In this document: one piece after another, positions 1 to 7,220 of the stretch
Numbering within the stretch: position 1 is the first letter of the stretch
Layout of the letters: every line of letters starts with the position of its first letter
NCBI GenBank assembly: GCA_903921325.1
Contig: CAIXPL010000008.1
Span: 186,001-250,000, forward strand
Source: an uncultured Pseudomonadota bacterium
GTDB taxonomy: Bacteria; Pseudomonadota; Gammaproteobacteria; Burkholderiales; SG8-39
Direction: 5' to 3'
Length of the DNA stretch: 64,000 bases
Notes under the pieces: model-generated
The model's database searches: none
The model's input: the letters and a program-made list of their open reading frames with translations, nothing else
Told to the model about the DNA's origin: nothing
Program-made: the position numbers and the translations under genes

Positions 1-200
1 GACGTCAGTTCAGCCAAGCGAAGCGCTGTACTGCGGTTTGTCTTGACGTCAATGCCGATGGCGGACTCAAAGTCGAGTAGCTCTGTGATTTGGTAGACAG
101 TGTCGCCCTGCTGCACGTACGCGCCGATTTCAAGACTGACGCGTTGTCGCTGCGGCTCAAGCGCGGGATTGAGGAGCGCGGCATTATCGATGTCAAGCAC
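1..200 (-). CDS. TnsB-like (Mu/retroviral-integrase-type) transposase, N-terminal fragment cut by window edge
   Basis: A reading frame opens at GTG (200-198), overlaps the tnsA stop codon and runs off the window edge without a stop, giving 66 residues. The translation has the small beta-rich N-terminal pattern of TnsB/TniA transposases (G-AYVQQGDTVYQI followed by LLDFESAIGIDV). Seen: overlap with tnsA, same strand, no stop. Known: in Tn7-like elements tnsB follows tnsA, and the two proteins form the heteromeric transposase in which TnsB makes the 3' cuts and joins the strands. The DDE catalytic core would lie outside the window, so activity cannot be judged. Identification rests on position and a short N-terminal match. 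Confidence 0.6.
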   Translation of the reverse strand, partial: MLDIDNAALLNPALEPQRQRVSLEIGAYVQQGDTVYQITELLDFESAIGIDVKTNRSTALRLAELT

Positions 201-918
201 GATCGGGTACCCACAGTTCGGTTTTGTCACTGAGCGGACGACTCATGTCGCAATCGATCTCCCGGATTGCGAGAAGGTGCCATAAGTGAGCCACTCCATT
301 GGCACGAAAGGCGCCCATGAAGTGTCGAGACAACAAGTAATGAAAGGGCGTGGAGCCCATGTCACGCAGATTGTTGACTATCCACTGAGACTCTTCGGCT
401 ACGAACTGCATCCGCTGGAAGCGCTCTAGAAATCGGATGTTTCGAAACGCCTGATCACGAATGCGAGACTCGTCATAAATCCGGAATTGCCAGCCCTGCG
501 ACCGCGCAAATTTGCGCGCGGTCTTCCACTTGCCTGCCCAGATTCGCCATTTGGCGCGCCAAGCCTCTAGCGGCTTGACCTCTACGAGCAGTGGCCGCGG
601 GTAATCGTCGAAACAACGATCGCCGAGCCGGTAGTGAACCAGGAAGTCAGGCGTGTAAAAGTTGGGACGCCCCAGCGGGTCAATGAACGGAATGCGAACC
701 GGCTGGCAAGTCACGTCCAGAACGTCACGCATGAATTCGGCCCGAATCAGAAAGTCCCGCTCGAGCGTCGATTCGAAGGGAATCGGCGTTTCCCGACGAA
801 ACATGTAGACACCGGAGACACTTCGCCGGGTCGGGGCGATGCGGCGAGTCTGTCGAACGGTAGTCGGGTCGCACCTATTGTCGCTCATTACGATGCCAGT
901 CGCAGTAATTCTGTGCAT
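193..918 (-). CDS. tnsA: TnsA-like endonuclease subunit of a heteromeric Tn7-like transposase
   Basis: The 241-residue protein matches the TnsA N-terminal endonuclease fold. It has a conserved glutamate in FESTLERDF near residue 50, the PDF motif (TPDFLVHY) near residue 94 and a catalytic-type LVEVKP strand near residue 112, the restriction-enzyme-like E-D-x-K arrangement. The C-terminal half is a small basic region. In Tn7-like elements TnsA makes the 5' nicks while TnsB makes the 3' cuts, giving cut-and-paste transposition. It is immediately followed by the overlapping tnsB-like frame and sits about 80 bp from the junction with comM, the expected place for the first gene next to a transposon end. 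An internal ATG at 888 is an alternative start and would leave more room for transposase-binding sites. Confidence 0.82.
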   Translation of the reverse strand: MHRITATGIVMSDNRCDPTTVRQTRRIAPTRRSVSGVYMFRRETPIPFESTLERDFLIRAEFMRDVLDVTCQPVRIPFIDPLGRPNFYTPDFLVHYRLGDRCFDDYPRPLLVEVKPLEAWRAKWRIWAGKWKTARKFARSQGWQFRIYDESRIRDQAFRNIRFLERFQRMQFVAEESQWIVNNLRDMGSTPFHYLLSRHFMGAFRANGVAHLWHLLAIREIDCDMSRPLSDKTELWVPDRA

Positions 919-951
919 TCCGTCGCAGAATAATGCCTCAATTTCTGCGTC
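899..951. repeat. Candidate transposase-binding repeats near the transposon end
   Basis: Three related sequences share the core GTCGCAG: 899-913 (GTCGCAGTAATTCTG), 922-935 (GTCGCAGAATAATG) and, inverted, 939-951 (GACGCAGAAATTG on the minus strand). They lie in the 100 bp next to the element edge and the first overlaps the longer tnsA start. Tn7-like ends usually carry several imperfect TnsB-binding repeats of about 20 bp. Only the shorter cores are visible here, so the assignment is tentative. Confidence 0.3.
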
Positions 952-1000
952 TTGTGGGGGCTCTTGAGGTCCAGAGTTGCATTTATTTCAGTATCTTAGA

Positions 1001-1683
1001 GCGGCTCGCACCCGCAGCCAGGGGAGATATCGCTTTCACATCTGGGCATTCTATTTCTGGACGAATTGCCCGAATTTGAGCGGCATGTCCTTGAGGCATT
1101 GCGCGAGCCGCTGGAGAGCGGTCGCGTGACGCTGTCACGGGCAGGTCGTCAGGCCGAATTTCCCGCCCGCTTTCAACTGGTGGCGGCGATGAACCCCTGC
1201 CCGTGTGGATACCTTGGTCATCCCGGTGGCCGCTGCCATTGCAGCCGCGATCGCGTCGATCGCTATCGGGCGCGACTCTCCGGTCCATTGCTCGATCGAA
1301 TTGATCTGCATCTCGACGTGCCGGCGGTGTGCGAAGCCGCGCTGTTCGATGCCACGCCTGGTGAGCCGAGTGAGGCAGTGCGGGGGCGGGTCATCGAGGC
1401 ACGCGAGCGGCAATGGGCTCGTCAGAGCTGCAGCAACGCGCGGCTCGGCGTTGCCGACATTGACCGCTGGTGCCACTGCGATCCGGCCGCGACTGAGCTG
1501 TTACGTCAGGCCGTGCGTCAGTTCAATGTGTCGGCGCGCGCACTGCATCGCGTGCTGAAGGTCGCGCGCACCCTCGCTGACCTGGCTCACGCGGACACCA
1601 TCAGTGCCGCTGCGGTGGCCGAAAGCCTGCGCTACCGCCCCGCCGACGATCGCTCGGCCGGCGTCAGGCCAGGCGCGGTTTGA
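1001..1683 (+). pseudogene. comM: comM (YifB family Mg-chelatase-like AAA+ helicase), 3' portion, disrupted by the transposon
   Basis: About 226 residues of ComM/YifB remain. They start at GSHPQPGEISL and include the Walker B segment GILFLDELPEFE, LREPLESG, the FQLVAAMNPCPCGYLG finger region, LSGPLLDRIDLHLDVP and the C-terminal helical domain. The N-terminal Lon-like domain and Walker A are absent because the Tn7-like element precedes it. ComM is a hexameric branch-migration helicase that extends recombination tracts in natural transformation. No new ribosome-binding site gives a convincing start; a TTG at 1066 could only begin a product without Walker A. The 5' part is expected beyond the far end of the element. 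Reduced transformation is the expected consequence. Confidence 0.85.
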
Positions 1684-1691
1684 CCCTGTGC

Positions 1692-1760
1692 CGATCGTCC
1701 AGGCATGGATCGGCCGTATACGGATCGTCCAAACGCGAATCGGCCGAGCGCGAATCGCCC
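1692..1760. repeat. 30-bp imperfect tandem repeat, about 2.3 units
   Basis: Unit 1 (1692-1721) and unit 2 (1722-1751) match at 20 of 30 positions, with shared blocks GATCGTCCA and ATCGGCCG. A partial third unit (GAATCGCCC) follows from 1752. The array lies between the comM stop and the convergent DUF6152 stop. No clear hairpin-plus-T-run terminator is visible within it. Confidence 0.5.
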
Positions 1761-1768
1761 CGGCGGCG

Positions 1769-2272
1769 CTATTTGGCCGGTTCCTCATCCAGATTGGCAC
1801 GTTCCTGGGCGCGGATATTGGTGGTGAAACTCTTGCCGCCGTCTTTCAGAGTCAGCTTTTTCAGGGCACCGGCCTTGGTTCCATCGCGCATCGGACTCAT
1901 CTCGACAGTGACCTTGTCACCCGGTTTCACACTGGTGCGGGTCCATCCGCTCACTCGCGCCAGATTGCCCGGGCTGGTCATCTCCAGCAACCACACGATC
2001 GGTGTCTGATCGGTGGCTGATGTGCCTTCGACAAACAGGGACACATGCGGATTGGTCCAATGCACTTCCTTCACCGTGCCCTCGATCGTGACCGTCGTAG
2101 CATGGTCATACATGGTCGTTGAATGATGTGCCCACACCGCTCCCGAACTGAACGCAACGGTCACGCCAACCATCACGCCAACGATCGCAGCCATTGCACC
2201 GCCGATGACACCAACGATCGCGACAAACCACGCGGCAAGCCAACGACGCAGGGAGGACAAGAATTTGATCAT
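1769..2272 (-). CDS. DUF6152 family exported protein
   Basis: The 167-residue protein has a long hydrophobic N-terminal segment (about residues 10-48) ending in VWA, with predicted signal-peptidase cleavage before HHSTTMYD, so the mature protein would start His-His. The remainder shows the DUF6152 pattern: EGTVKEVHWTNPHVSLFVE, then VWLLEM and SPGNLAR, then a lysine-rich C-terminal segment. The function of DUF6152 is not established. The N-terminal histidines plus the conserved WTNPH histidine are what one would expect of a small periplasmic metal-binding protein, but that is inference. It is the last gene of a four-gene minus-strand module with the exported protein at 2336-3223 and two DUF6644 membrane proteins. 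Confidence 0.8.
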   Translation of the reverse strand: MIKFLSSLRRWLAAWFVAIVGVIGGAMAAIVGVMVGVTVAFSSGAVWAHHSTTMYDHATTVTIEGTVKEVHWTNPHVSLFVEGTSATDQTPIVWLLEMTSPGNLARVSGWTRTSVKPGDKVTVEMSPMRDGTKAGALKKLTLKDGGKSFTTNIRAQERANLDEEPAK

Positions 2273-2335
2273 GATGCTTCCTTTATTCGCAGAATCTGAG
2301 ACGCCTCAATGAGGAAAGCCGCAACGAGGGAGGCC

Positions 2336-3223
2336 CTAGCGCGGGGCGATTCGATTGCCACCGACACCAATCTGGATCGGTACAAAAACATGATCACCAC
2401 GCGCATCAATCGCCGTATCGAATGAGCCTTCCAGGCAGTCGCCCTCCACAATGTCGAACTTGCGGGCGCGCTGCCGGAAAAACTCACGAGTGGTCTTCCA
2501 CGGGGCAGTGAGCACCTGCGGGGCAATGATCTCCATGTCATCGTGCAGGCGATCCTTGTCGACCAGGTGGATGCGTTCGATGACGTGCATGTCGCCGTTA
2601 TTGGGCACCCCTGCGGCCTCGCTGATTGCGATCAGCGACTCTGGCCGTATTCCGACGGTATCGACCACCAGCGTGTCGCCTTCCCAGTGACCGATCGAAT
2701 GACCGTGGAAGGTCGGATCGGCGTCCGCGGGATGACCGCGCCCATCGGTGTAGATGCGCCGCAGGCGATTGCCGTCGGATTCTCCGAGCAAGGTCACCCG
2801 CCCGGGGGTGAACAGTATTTCCATCGAGTTGTGCGTGATCAGCATCCACGACGGCTGACCTTCAGGCAGGCAGTTGACGAACAAAGGCGGCGGACGCCCG
2901 GCTTTTTCTTCGGCGAGCTGATGCTTGATCAATGCCATCGCCTTGGCATTGAAGGGCGGCATGTTGTCACGTGCCTGCCGGTCCTGATCGGTGATGTTCG
3001 GATTCCACACACCGCTCCAATCGGGCAAATGACCTAACGCCTCGTAATCCTTGACCGTCGGCGGTGGATTGACTGCGGCACGCTCAGCGGCCTGCGTGAG
3101 TGCCACCGGCATCAGCGCAATGATCAGTGCCATGATCGCCGGGACACCGCTACGCGCGCCGATCATTGCACTCAGGTGCGCTGCAACGGGTTCCGCGCCA
3201 GGTTGCACGCTCTTTTGACACAT
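2336..3223 (-). CDS. Exported protein of unknown function, DUF6152-associated
   Basis: Start chosen at ATG 3223 because AAGGAG lies 10 nt upstream; a longer frame to 3289 would overlap the preceding gene and lacks a site. The 295-residue product has an N-terminal hydrophobic segment ending near TQAAE (signal peptide). The mature part contains DWSGVWNPN, NCLPEGQPSWM, HNSMEILFTPGRVTLL, RRIYTDGRGHP and HGHSIGHWEGDTLVVDTVG. The last is a signature I recall from large unnamed families of exported proteins in proteobacteria and acidobacteria. No enzymatic function is established. The His-rich HGHSIGH strand and the neighbouring DUF6152 gene suggest a shared extracytoplasmic role. Confidence 0.7.
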   Translation of the reverse strand: MCQKSVQPGAEPVAAHLSAMIGARSGVPAIMALIIALMPVALTQAAERAAVNPPPTVKDYEALGHLPDWSGVWNPNITDQDRQARDNMPPFNAKAMALIKHQLAEEKAGRPPPLFVNCLPEGQPSWMLITHNSMEILFTPGRVTLLGESDGNRLRRIYTDGRGHPADADPTFHGHSIGHWEGDTLVVDTVGIRPESLIAISEAAGVPNNGDMHVIERIHLVDKDRLHDDMEIIAPQVLTAPWKTTREFFRQRARKFDIVEGDCLEGSFDTAIDARGDHVFVPIQIGVGGNRIAPR

Positions 3224-3269
3224 CACTTTCGGTCTCCTTGCAATCCGTCCGCACCGATCGCCGCTGAAC

Positions 3270-3785
3270 TCATCCGGCACTGTCTGCAACCTGCTTCAAC
3301 GTAAAGCCGACCCAGCGGCCGCAGGCGATCACGCTCACCCAAAGGACAAGCGAAATCGCACCGGCGAGGCGCGCCTTGGCATGCGGTACGACACCGGCCG
3401 GCCATTGTGCCATTTGCCCGCTGATCATCTTCTGGAACACCAGCATGTTGATCCCTGCGAGGCCGATCAGACAGAATTTGGCGAGGAACGCGTTGTTATG
3501 GGCATAACCGGTGGCATTGCTCGCGAACAACAACCCGCCGGATATCGCAGCGAAGGCAAAGGCAGCCCACGTACAGGGCAGCACCGCACGGCTCACCGCA
3601 GTGACTGACCGCTCCAGCGAACCCCACCCCATCAGGCGCAGATCAAGCATCCAGATGGTGCCGACCACCAGCGTGATGGCGAGCACGTGAATCGACTCGA
3701 TCCATGGAAATGCCGCATCGTCCTCGCGAATGAACATCGCCAGATCGGTGTGCTCCAGGGCCAGCAGCAAGGTGTCCAGCGTCAT
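3270..3785 (-). CDS. DUF6644 family integral membrane protein (second paralog)
   Basis: The 171-residue protein has four to five hydrophobic helices: roughly residues 28-50, 65-90, 100-118 and 140-165. The first carries IESIHVLAITLVVGTIW, with a histidine inside the membrane segment; the last ends CGRWVGF. The upstream neighbour at 3866-4366 has the same helix layout, the same in-helix His (TVHILAIAV) and the same C-terminal GRW. Members of DUF6644 have no assigned function; the architecture resembles CopD-like or DUF2214 membrane proteins, but this is a visual comparison. It is probably co-transcribed with the exported protein that starts 46 bp downstream. Confidence 0.75.
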   Translation of the reverse strand: MTLDTLLLALEHTDLAMFIREDDAAFPWIESIHVLAITLVVGTIWMLDLRLMGWGSLERSVTAVSRAVLPCTWAAFAFAAISGGLLFASNATGYAHNNAFLAKFCLIGLAGINMLVFQKMISGQMAQWPAGVVPHAKARLAGAISLVLWVSVIACGRWVGFTLKQVADSAG

Positions 3786-3865
3786 CGGTGACGTCTCTTA
3801 GCTTGAATATGCGAACGATGGGGCGATCTCGTGCGATCGCTTGTTGCCTGGCGAGTATTCTAGTT

Positions 3866-4366
3866 TCACAGGTAAGCGATCCAGCGGCCCGCAATCGCAA
3901 TACCAACCCAACACGCCAGACCCAGCCATGCCAGCGTCAGCTCACGCCTGCCCGCGTCCCCGCCAGTTTGCAGCGCAGCCCGGCGCCTGACTGAGCCCTG
4001 CAACAGGACAAACAAAATGCAGGCAACCACGAGCAGCAGCATCTTGATCTGGAAATAATCATTGGCAAGCGATCGTGCGGGCTCGCCGATTGCAAGCAAA
4101 GATCCGCTCATCAACAGAACAGCCAAGGCCGGCCACAATGAACTCGCCGCGCGTCTGATCGCCTGCGCCAGCGGCTGATCCGCCCCGCTGAGGCGCGCGG
4201 TCCGCAAAGCGAGCATCAAGCCACTGGCCAGCACCACGGCAATCGCCAGTATATGCACGGTTTGCAGGGTGGGGACGACCCAGGGTGTCGTTTGAATCAA
4301 CTGGCTCAATGCGCTCGCATCAATCCAGTCACACACATCGAGTAGCGCAGTGGTTTGCATCGGCAC
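3866..4366 (-). CDS. DUF6644 family integral membrane protein (first paralog)
   Basis: The 166-residue protein has hydrophobic helices near residues 30-55, 75-95, 105-125 and 145-165. The first contains LQTVHILAIAVVLASG, matching the IHVLAI helix of its neighbour, and the C terminus ends AIAGRWIAYL. It is the first gene of the minus-strand module; the next gene starts 80 bp on. The two paralogs are clearly diverged, so the duplication is old and they may form a heterodimer. No function is known for the family. The 127-bp divergent region to apaH should hold the promoter, but no strong -35/-10 pair stands out. Confidence 0.75.
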   Translation of the reverse strand: MPMQTTALLDVCDWIDASALSQLIQTTPWVVPTLQTVHILAIAVVLASGLMLALRTARLSGADQPLAQAIRRAASSLWPALAVLLMSGSLLAIGEPARSLANDYFQIKMLLLVVACILFVLLQGSVRRRAALQTGGDAGRRELTLAWLGLACWVGIAIAGRWIAYL

Positions 4367-4492
4367 TCCCGATAGCCGGGTATGGAGACATCAGTTCAAG
4401 CCGCAGGCGATTGTAGCGCCCGCCGGCCTGCTACGACAGTGATCTGCACCGGCGCCCGGTGTAGGATCGCAGCTGCTCCGGATGGATGACTC

Positions 4493-5317
4493 ATGGCGAT
4501 CTACGCAATTGGCGATGTGCAGGGCTGTTACGAAGAACTTCGTGCGTTGATTGCGCAGATTCACCCCGGACCGGCCGACCGGCTGTGGTTCGTGGGTGAT
4601 CTGGTCAATCGCGGACCAAAATCACTCGATGTTCTGCGCTACCTGCGCGATCTGGGCAGTCGCGCTACCGTGGTGCTGGGCAATCACGATCTGCACCTGC
4701 TCAGTGTGGCCGAAGGGTTTGCCAAAGCACGTTCCGATGACACGCTTGATGACGTGCTGGCGGCACCCGATCGCAATGAGCTGATGGACTGGTTGCGCAG
4801 CCGGCCGTTGATGGTGGTCGAGCAGGAGCACGTGCTCGTCCATGCGGGTTTGCTGGCGCAATGGAGCGTGGCGACCGCCGCCGGCCTTGCCGGCGAGGTG
4901 TCAGGCGCATTGAGCAGCGCCGATTACCGCACCTGCCTGCGCACCCTGTATGGCAATTCGCCTGACCGCTGGCGTGATGATCTTGCCGGCGCAGATCGCC
5001 AGCGCGTGATCATCAACGCGCTTACCCGGATGCGCCTGTGCCGTCCCGACGGCAGCATGGATCTGGTAGCCAAAGGCGCACCGCTCAATGCCGCGCCGGG
5101 TTACCTGCCATGGTTTGCCATGCCTGGTCGCCTGAGCGCTGATCACACCGTGGTGTGCGGCCATTGGTCGGCGCTCGGCCTGCACCTCAGCGACAACGTT
5201 CTGGCGCTCGACACCGGCTGCGTCTGGGGCGGCCGGCTCACGGCAATCAGGCTGTCGGATCGGGCTTTATTCGATGTGCCCTGTGCGGCGCGGGCAGCTG
5301 CAAAGCGCTCGCAATAG
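4493..5317 (+). CDS. apaH: Symmetrical bis(5'-nucleosyl)-tetraphosphatase (diadenosine tetraphosphatase)
   Basis: ApaH hydrolyses Ap4A to two ADP in the cytosol and can also remove NpnN caps from RNA. The 274-residue protein has the full metallophosphatase signature: GDVQGCYEE at residue 7, GDLVNRGP near 36, GNHDLHLL near 63 and VHAGLL near 120, with late GHWSALG and ALDTGCVWGG blocks. Length is normal for the family. The start ATG follows a GGATGGATGA stretch that can serve as ribosome-binding site. The 3' end overlaps the convergent plsC-like gene by 71 bp. Confidence 0.95.
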   Translation: MAIYAIGDVQGCYEELRALIAQIHPGPADRLWFVGDLVNRGPKSLDVLRYLRDLGSRATVVLGNHDLHLLSVAEGFAKARSDDTLDDVLAAPDRNELMDWLRSRPLMVVEQEHVLVHAGLLAQWSVATAAGLAGEVSGALSSADYRTCLRTLYGNSPDRWRDDLAGADRQRVIINALTRMRLCRPDGSMDLVAKGAPLNAAPGYLPWFAMPGRLSADHTVVCGHWSALGLHLSDNVLALDTGCVWGGRLTAIRLSDRALFDVPCAARAAAKRSQ

Positions 5318-6065
5318 CCCGCTCGGCCTGATGCGCGAGATCGCGCCGCTCGCCCTGGGCCGCGCTGATCAGTGCGCCCAGTTGCAACTCCACCACCAGC
5401 CCATCGGCACGCGCAATCTGCCACACCGAACCCAGCAGTGAGATGCCCTCCACATAAGCTGCCAACGTGGTCATTCGACCATCAGGCAGGCAGTAACGCA
5501 GGGCGATTGGTTGTACCTGGCCGGCTGCGGCAATCACGGGCTGGAAAAGTGCAGCATGAAACGGCAGCAGGCGATCACCCAGCGTGGTGGTGCCTTCTGG
5601 AAACACGCCGATCATGCCCCCTGCGGTCATCACCTGGGCAATTCGCGCGTTGGCCTCGCGTGCATGCCGGGTGCGGCCGCGTTCAATGAACACAGTGCCC
5701 GCGCCGGCCACCAGACGCCCAAGCACCGGCCAGTCGCGAATTTCCGACTTGGCTACAAAAACCAGCGGCAGGTGGGCAAGCAGCGCGAAAATGTCGATCC
5801 ATGACACATGATTGACCGCCACCAGCAACGGCGCATGGTCACGCGGAAGCTCGCCGCGACAACGCACTCGCAGACCCATGATGCGCAACAGCTGCACGGA
5901 CCAGCGTCGGATCGCACGACGCCGCGCGGTGGGACCGAGGCCGGGAAATCGAAATCGCAGCACAATCAGCCCGGTCAGCACATGCAGCAACGCCCGCGCA
6001 ATGCGCCAGCCTGCGTGCAGGCTGGCGCTCAGGGCCGACTGTCGATGTGCCGGCCCTGATCGCAC
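5247..6065 (-). CDS. 1-acyl-sn-glycerol-3-phosphate acyltransferase (PlsC family)
   Basis: The protein contains the acyltransferase motifs NHVSWIDIF (catalytic H-x4-D), GTVFIERGR and VFPEGTT, preceded by a hydrophobic anchor (LLHVLTGLIVL). It acylates lysophosphatidate, or another lysolipid, at the inner membrane. In-frame ATGs at 6191 and 6149 would place the start inside the upstream monooxygenase gene. The GTG at 6065, about 8 nt after an AAAGAG stretch and downstream of that gene's stop at 6103, is more economical and gives 272 residues, but this start is inferred. The 3' end overlaps apaH by 71 bp. Whether it is the housekeeping PlsC or an ornithine-lipid/OlsA-type paralog cannot be told from sequence. 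Confidence 0.85.
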   Translation of the reverse strand: MRSGPAHRQSALSASLHAGWRIARALLHVLTGLIVLRFRFPGLGPTARRRAIRRWSVQLLRIMGLRVRCRGELPRDHAPLLVAVNHVSWIDIFALLAHLPLVFVAKSEIRDWPVLGRLVAGAGTVFIERGRTRHAREANARIAQVMTAGGMIGVFPEGTTTLGDRLLPFHAALFQPVIAAAGQVQPIALRYCLPDGRMTTLAAYVEGISLLGSVWQIARADGLVVELQLGALISAAQGERRDLAHQAERAIASALQLPAPHRAHRIKPDPTA

Positions 6066-6102
6066 GGGGCGCGCTCTTTCTATGCTGGCGATTGCAGTGC
6101 GC

Positions 6103-7101
6103 TCAGAGCGCCGGTTGCACCTGACTGGTAAACAGATCAAGCGAGGCATGTGTTTCAGCAGGCGACATGTCGCCAAATGCAAACTGCCCAACCAGATAAT
6201 TAACCCCAGTGGCCTCGATCTGCTCGCGCAAGAACCGGGTTACTGTGGCCGCTGACCCTGCCACGCCCTGACCGACGGTCATCAATTCATCGAAGGTCGG
6301 CGGCCGTGGATAACGAATCGTCCGGTTGTTCATGCGGAACAGGTAGGTGAAGCTGTCATGCCAACGCAGGTAGGCGCGTCGTGCCAACGCCTGTGCCTCG
6401 GCATCAGTGTCGGCCACCACGATAAAGCGGCCCAGTCCCATTTTCGGCAAGGGCCTATCGCCGTGTGCCTCGCGCCACACCTCGCGAAACCGGTTCGCTG
6501 AGGCCTGGGTCATATCCACTGGATCAAGACTTACCGTGCTCAGCCCACGTCGCGCTGCGCGCTCTGCACTTTCTGGTGAATGCACGCCATACCAGATCGG
6601 TGGGTGCGGCTGCTGCAGCGGTTCGATTTCCATCGGTACGTCAGTGAATTGATAGGTCGGTCCGCTGAAGCTCAGACGCTTTTGCGTCATGCCGCGCACG
6701 ATCAGTTCAAGCGACTCTTCATAAATGGCCTGCGCATTGTCCGGATCGGTGCCGTAATAAATCAGCTCGGCCGGCGAAGAGCCGCGTCCGAATCCGACAT
6801 CAAGACGACCGCCGCTCATCTGATCGAGCATGCAGATTTCTTCGATGATGCGCAGTGGATGATAGAGCGGCAGTGCGTAGACCAGAGTACCGATACGCAG
6901 ACGTTTGGTGCGCTGAGCGACAGCGGCCAGAAACACGCTGGGGCTGGGGGCCATGCCAAGCGGCGTGGAATGGTGCTCGGCCACGTGGTAGCAATAAAAC
7001 CCGGCTCGCTCGTAGGCTTCAATCAGTTGCAAGCGTGCTTCGTAATACTCATTCAAGGGCAAATCGCCCCGGTCGAGGTGATCGAATACTCCGATCTCCA
7101 T
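6103..7101 (-). CDS. LLM class flavin-dependent oxidoreductase (bacterial luciferase-like monooxygenase)
   Basis: The 332-residue TIM-barrel protein shows luciferase-family hallmarks: an N-terminal MEIGVFDHLDRG strand, HVAEHHSTPLG, RLRIGTLVYALPLYHPLRI, the GRLDVGFGRGSSP loop and PPIWYGVHSPES. Family members use reduced FMN supplied by a separate reductase to oxygenate small substrates; the substrate here is unknown. The start is well supported by AAGGAGG upstream of ATG 7101. It is followed by the plsC-like gene on the same strand and is divergent from the HTH protein at 7221, a possible local regulator. Confidence 0.88.
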   Translation of the reverse strand: MEIGVFDHLDRGDLPLNEYYEARLQLIEAYERAGFYCYHVAEHHSTPLGMAPSPSVFLAAVAQRTKRLRIGTLVYALPLYHPLRIIEEICMLDQMSGGRLDVGFGRGSSPAELIYYGTDPDNAQAIYEESLELIVRGMTQKRLSFSGPTYQFTDVPMEIEPLQQPHPPIWYGVHSPESAERAARRGLSTVSLDPVDMTQASANRFREVWREAHGDRPLPKMGLGRFIVVADTDAEAQALARRAYLRWHDSFTYLFRMNNRTIRYPRPPTFDELMTVGQGVAGSAATVTRFLREQIEATGVNYLVGQFAFGDMSPAETHASLDLFTSQVQPAL

Positions 7102-7220
7102 GTGCTGCCTCCTTGCTCTTGTTGACCCAATCCGCCGGGCGAGGCGTCACTCTAGGTATAAGCGAGACTTGCCGCAAGTCGATCCGGTCAAACCCGCGCT
7201 CTTGGCGCTATCATCAGGGC

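Larger units (their letters stand above)
1..1000. mobile_element. End of a Tn7-like transposon inserted in comM
   Basis: Transposon sequence (tnsB-like fragment, tnsA, about 80 bp noncoding) stops where recognisable comM coding sequence resumes. The comM frame is open from 1000 but has a TAG at 997-999, inside the element. Homology resumes at GGC TCG CAC CCG (Gly-Ser-His-Pro), so the boundary is placed at 1000/1001 with a predicted 5-bp target duplication GCGGC at 1001-1005. The other end is outside the window, so the duplication cannot be verified. Read outward, the terminal three bases are AGA rather than the canonical ACA of Tn7 ends, leaving the exact edge uncertain by a few bases. Known: AbaR/Tn6022-family elements of Acinetobacter use comM as their target. 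Confidence 0.68.
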
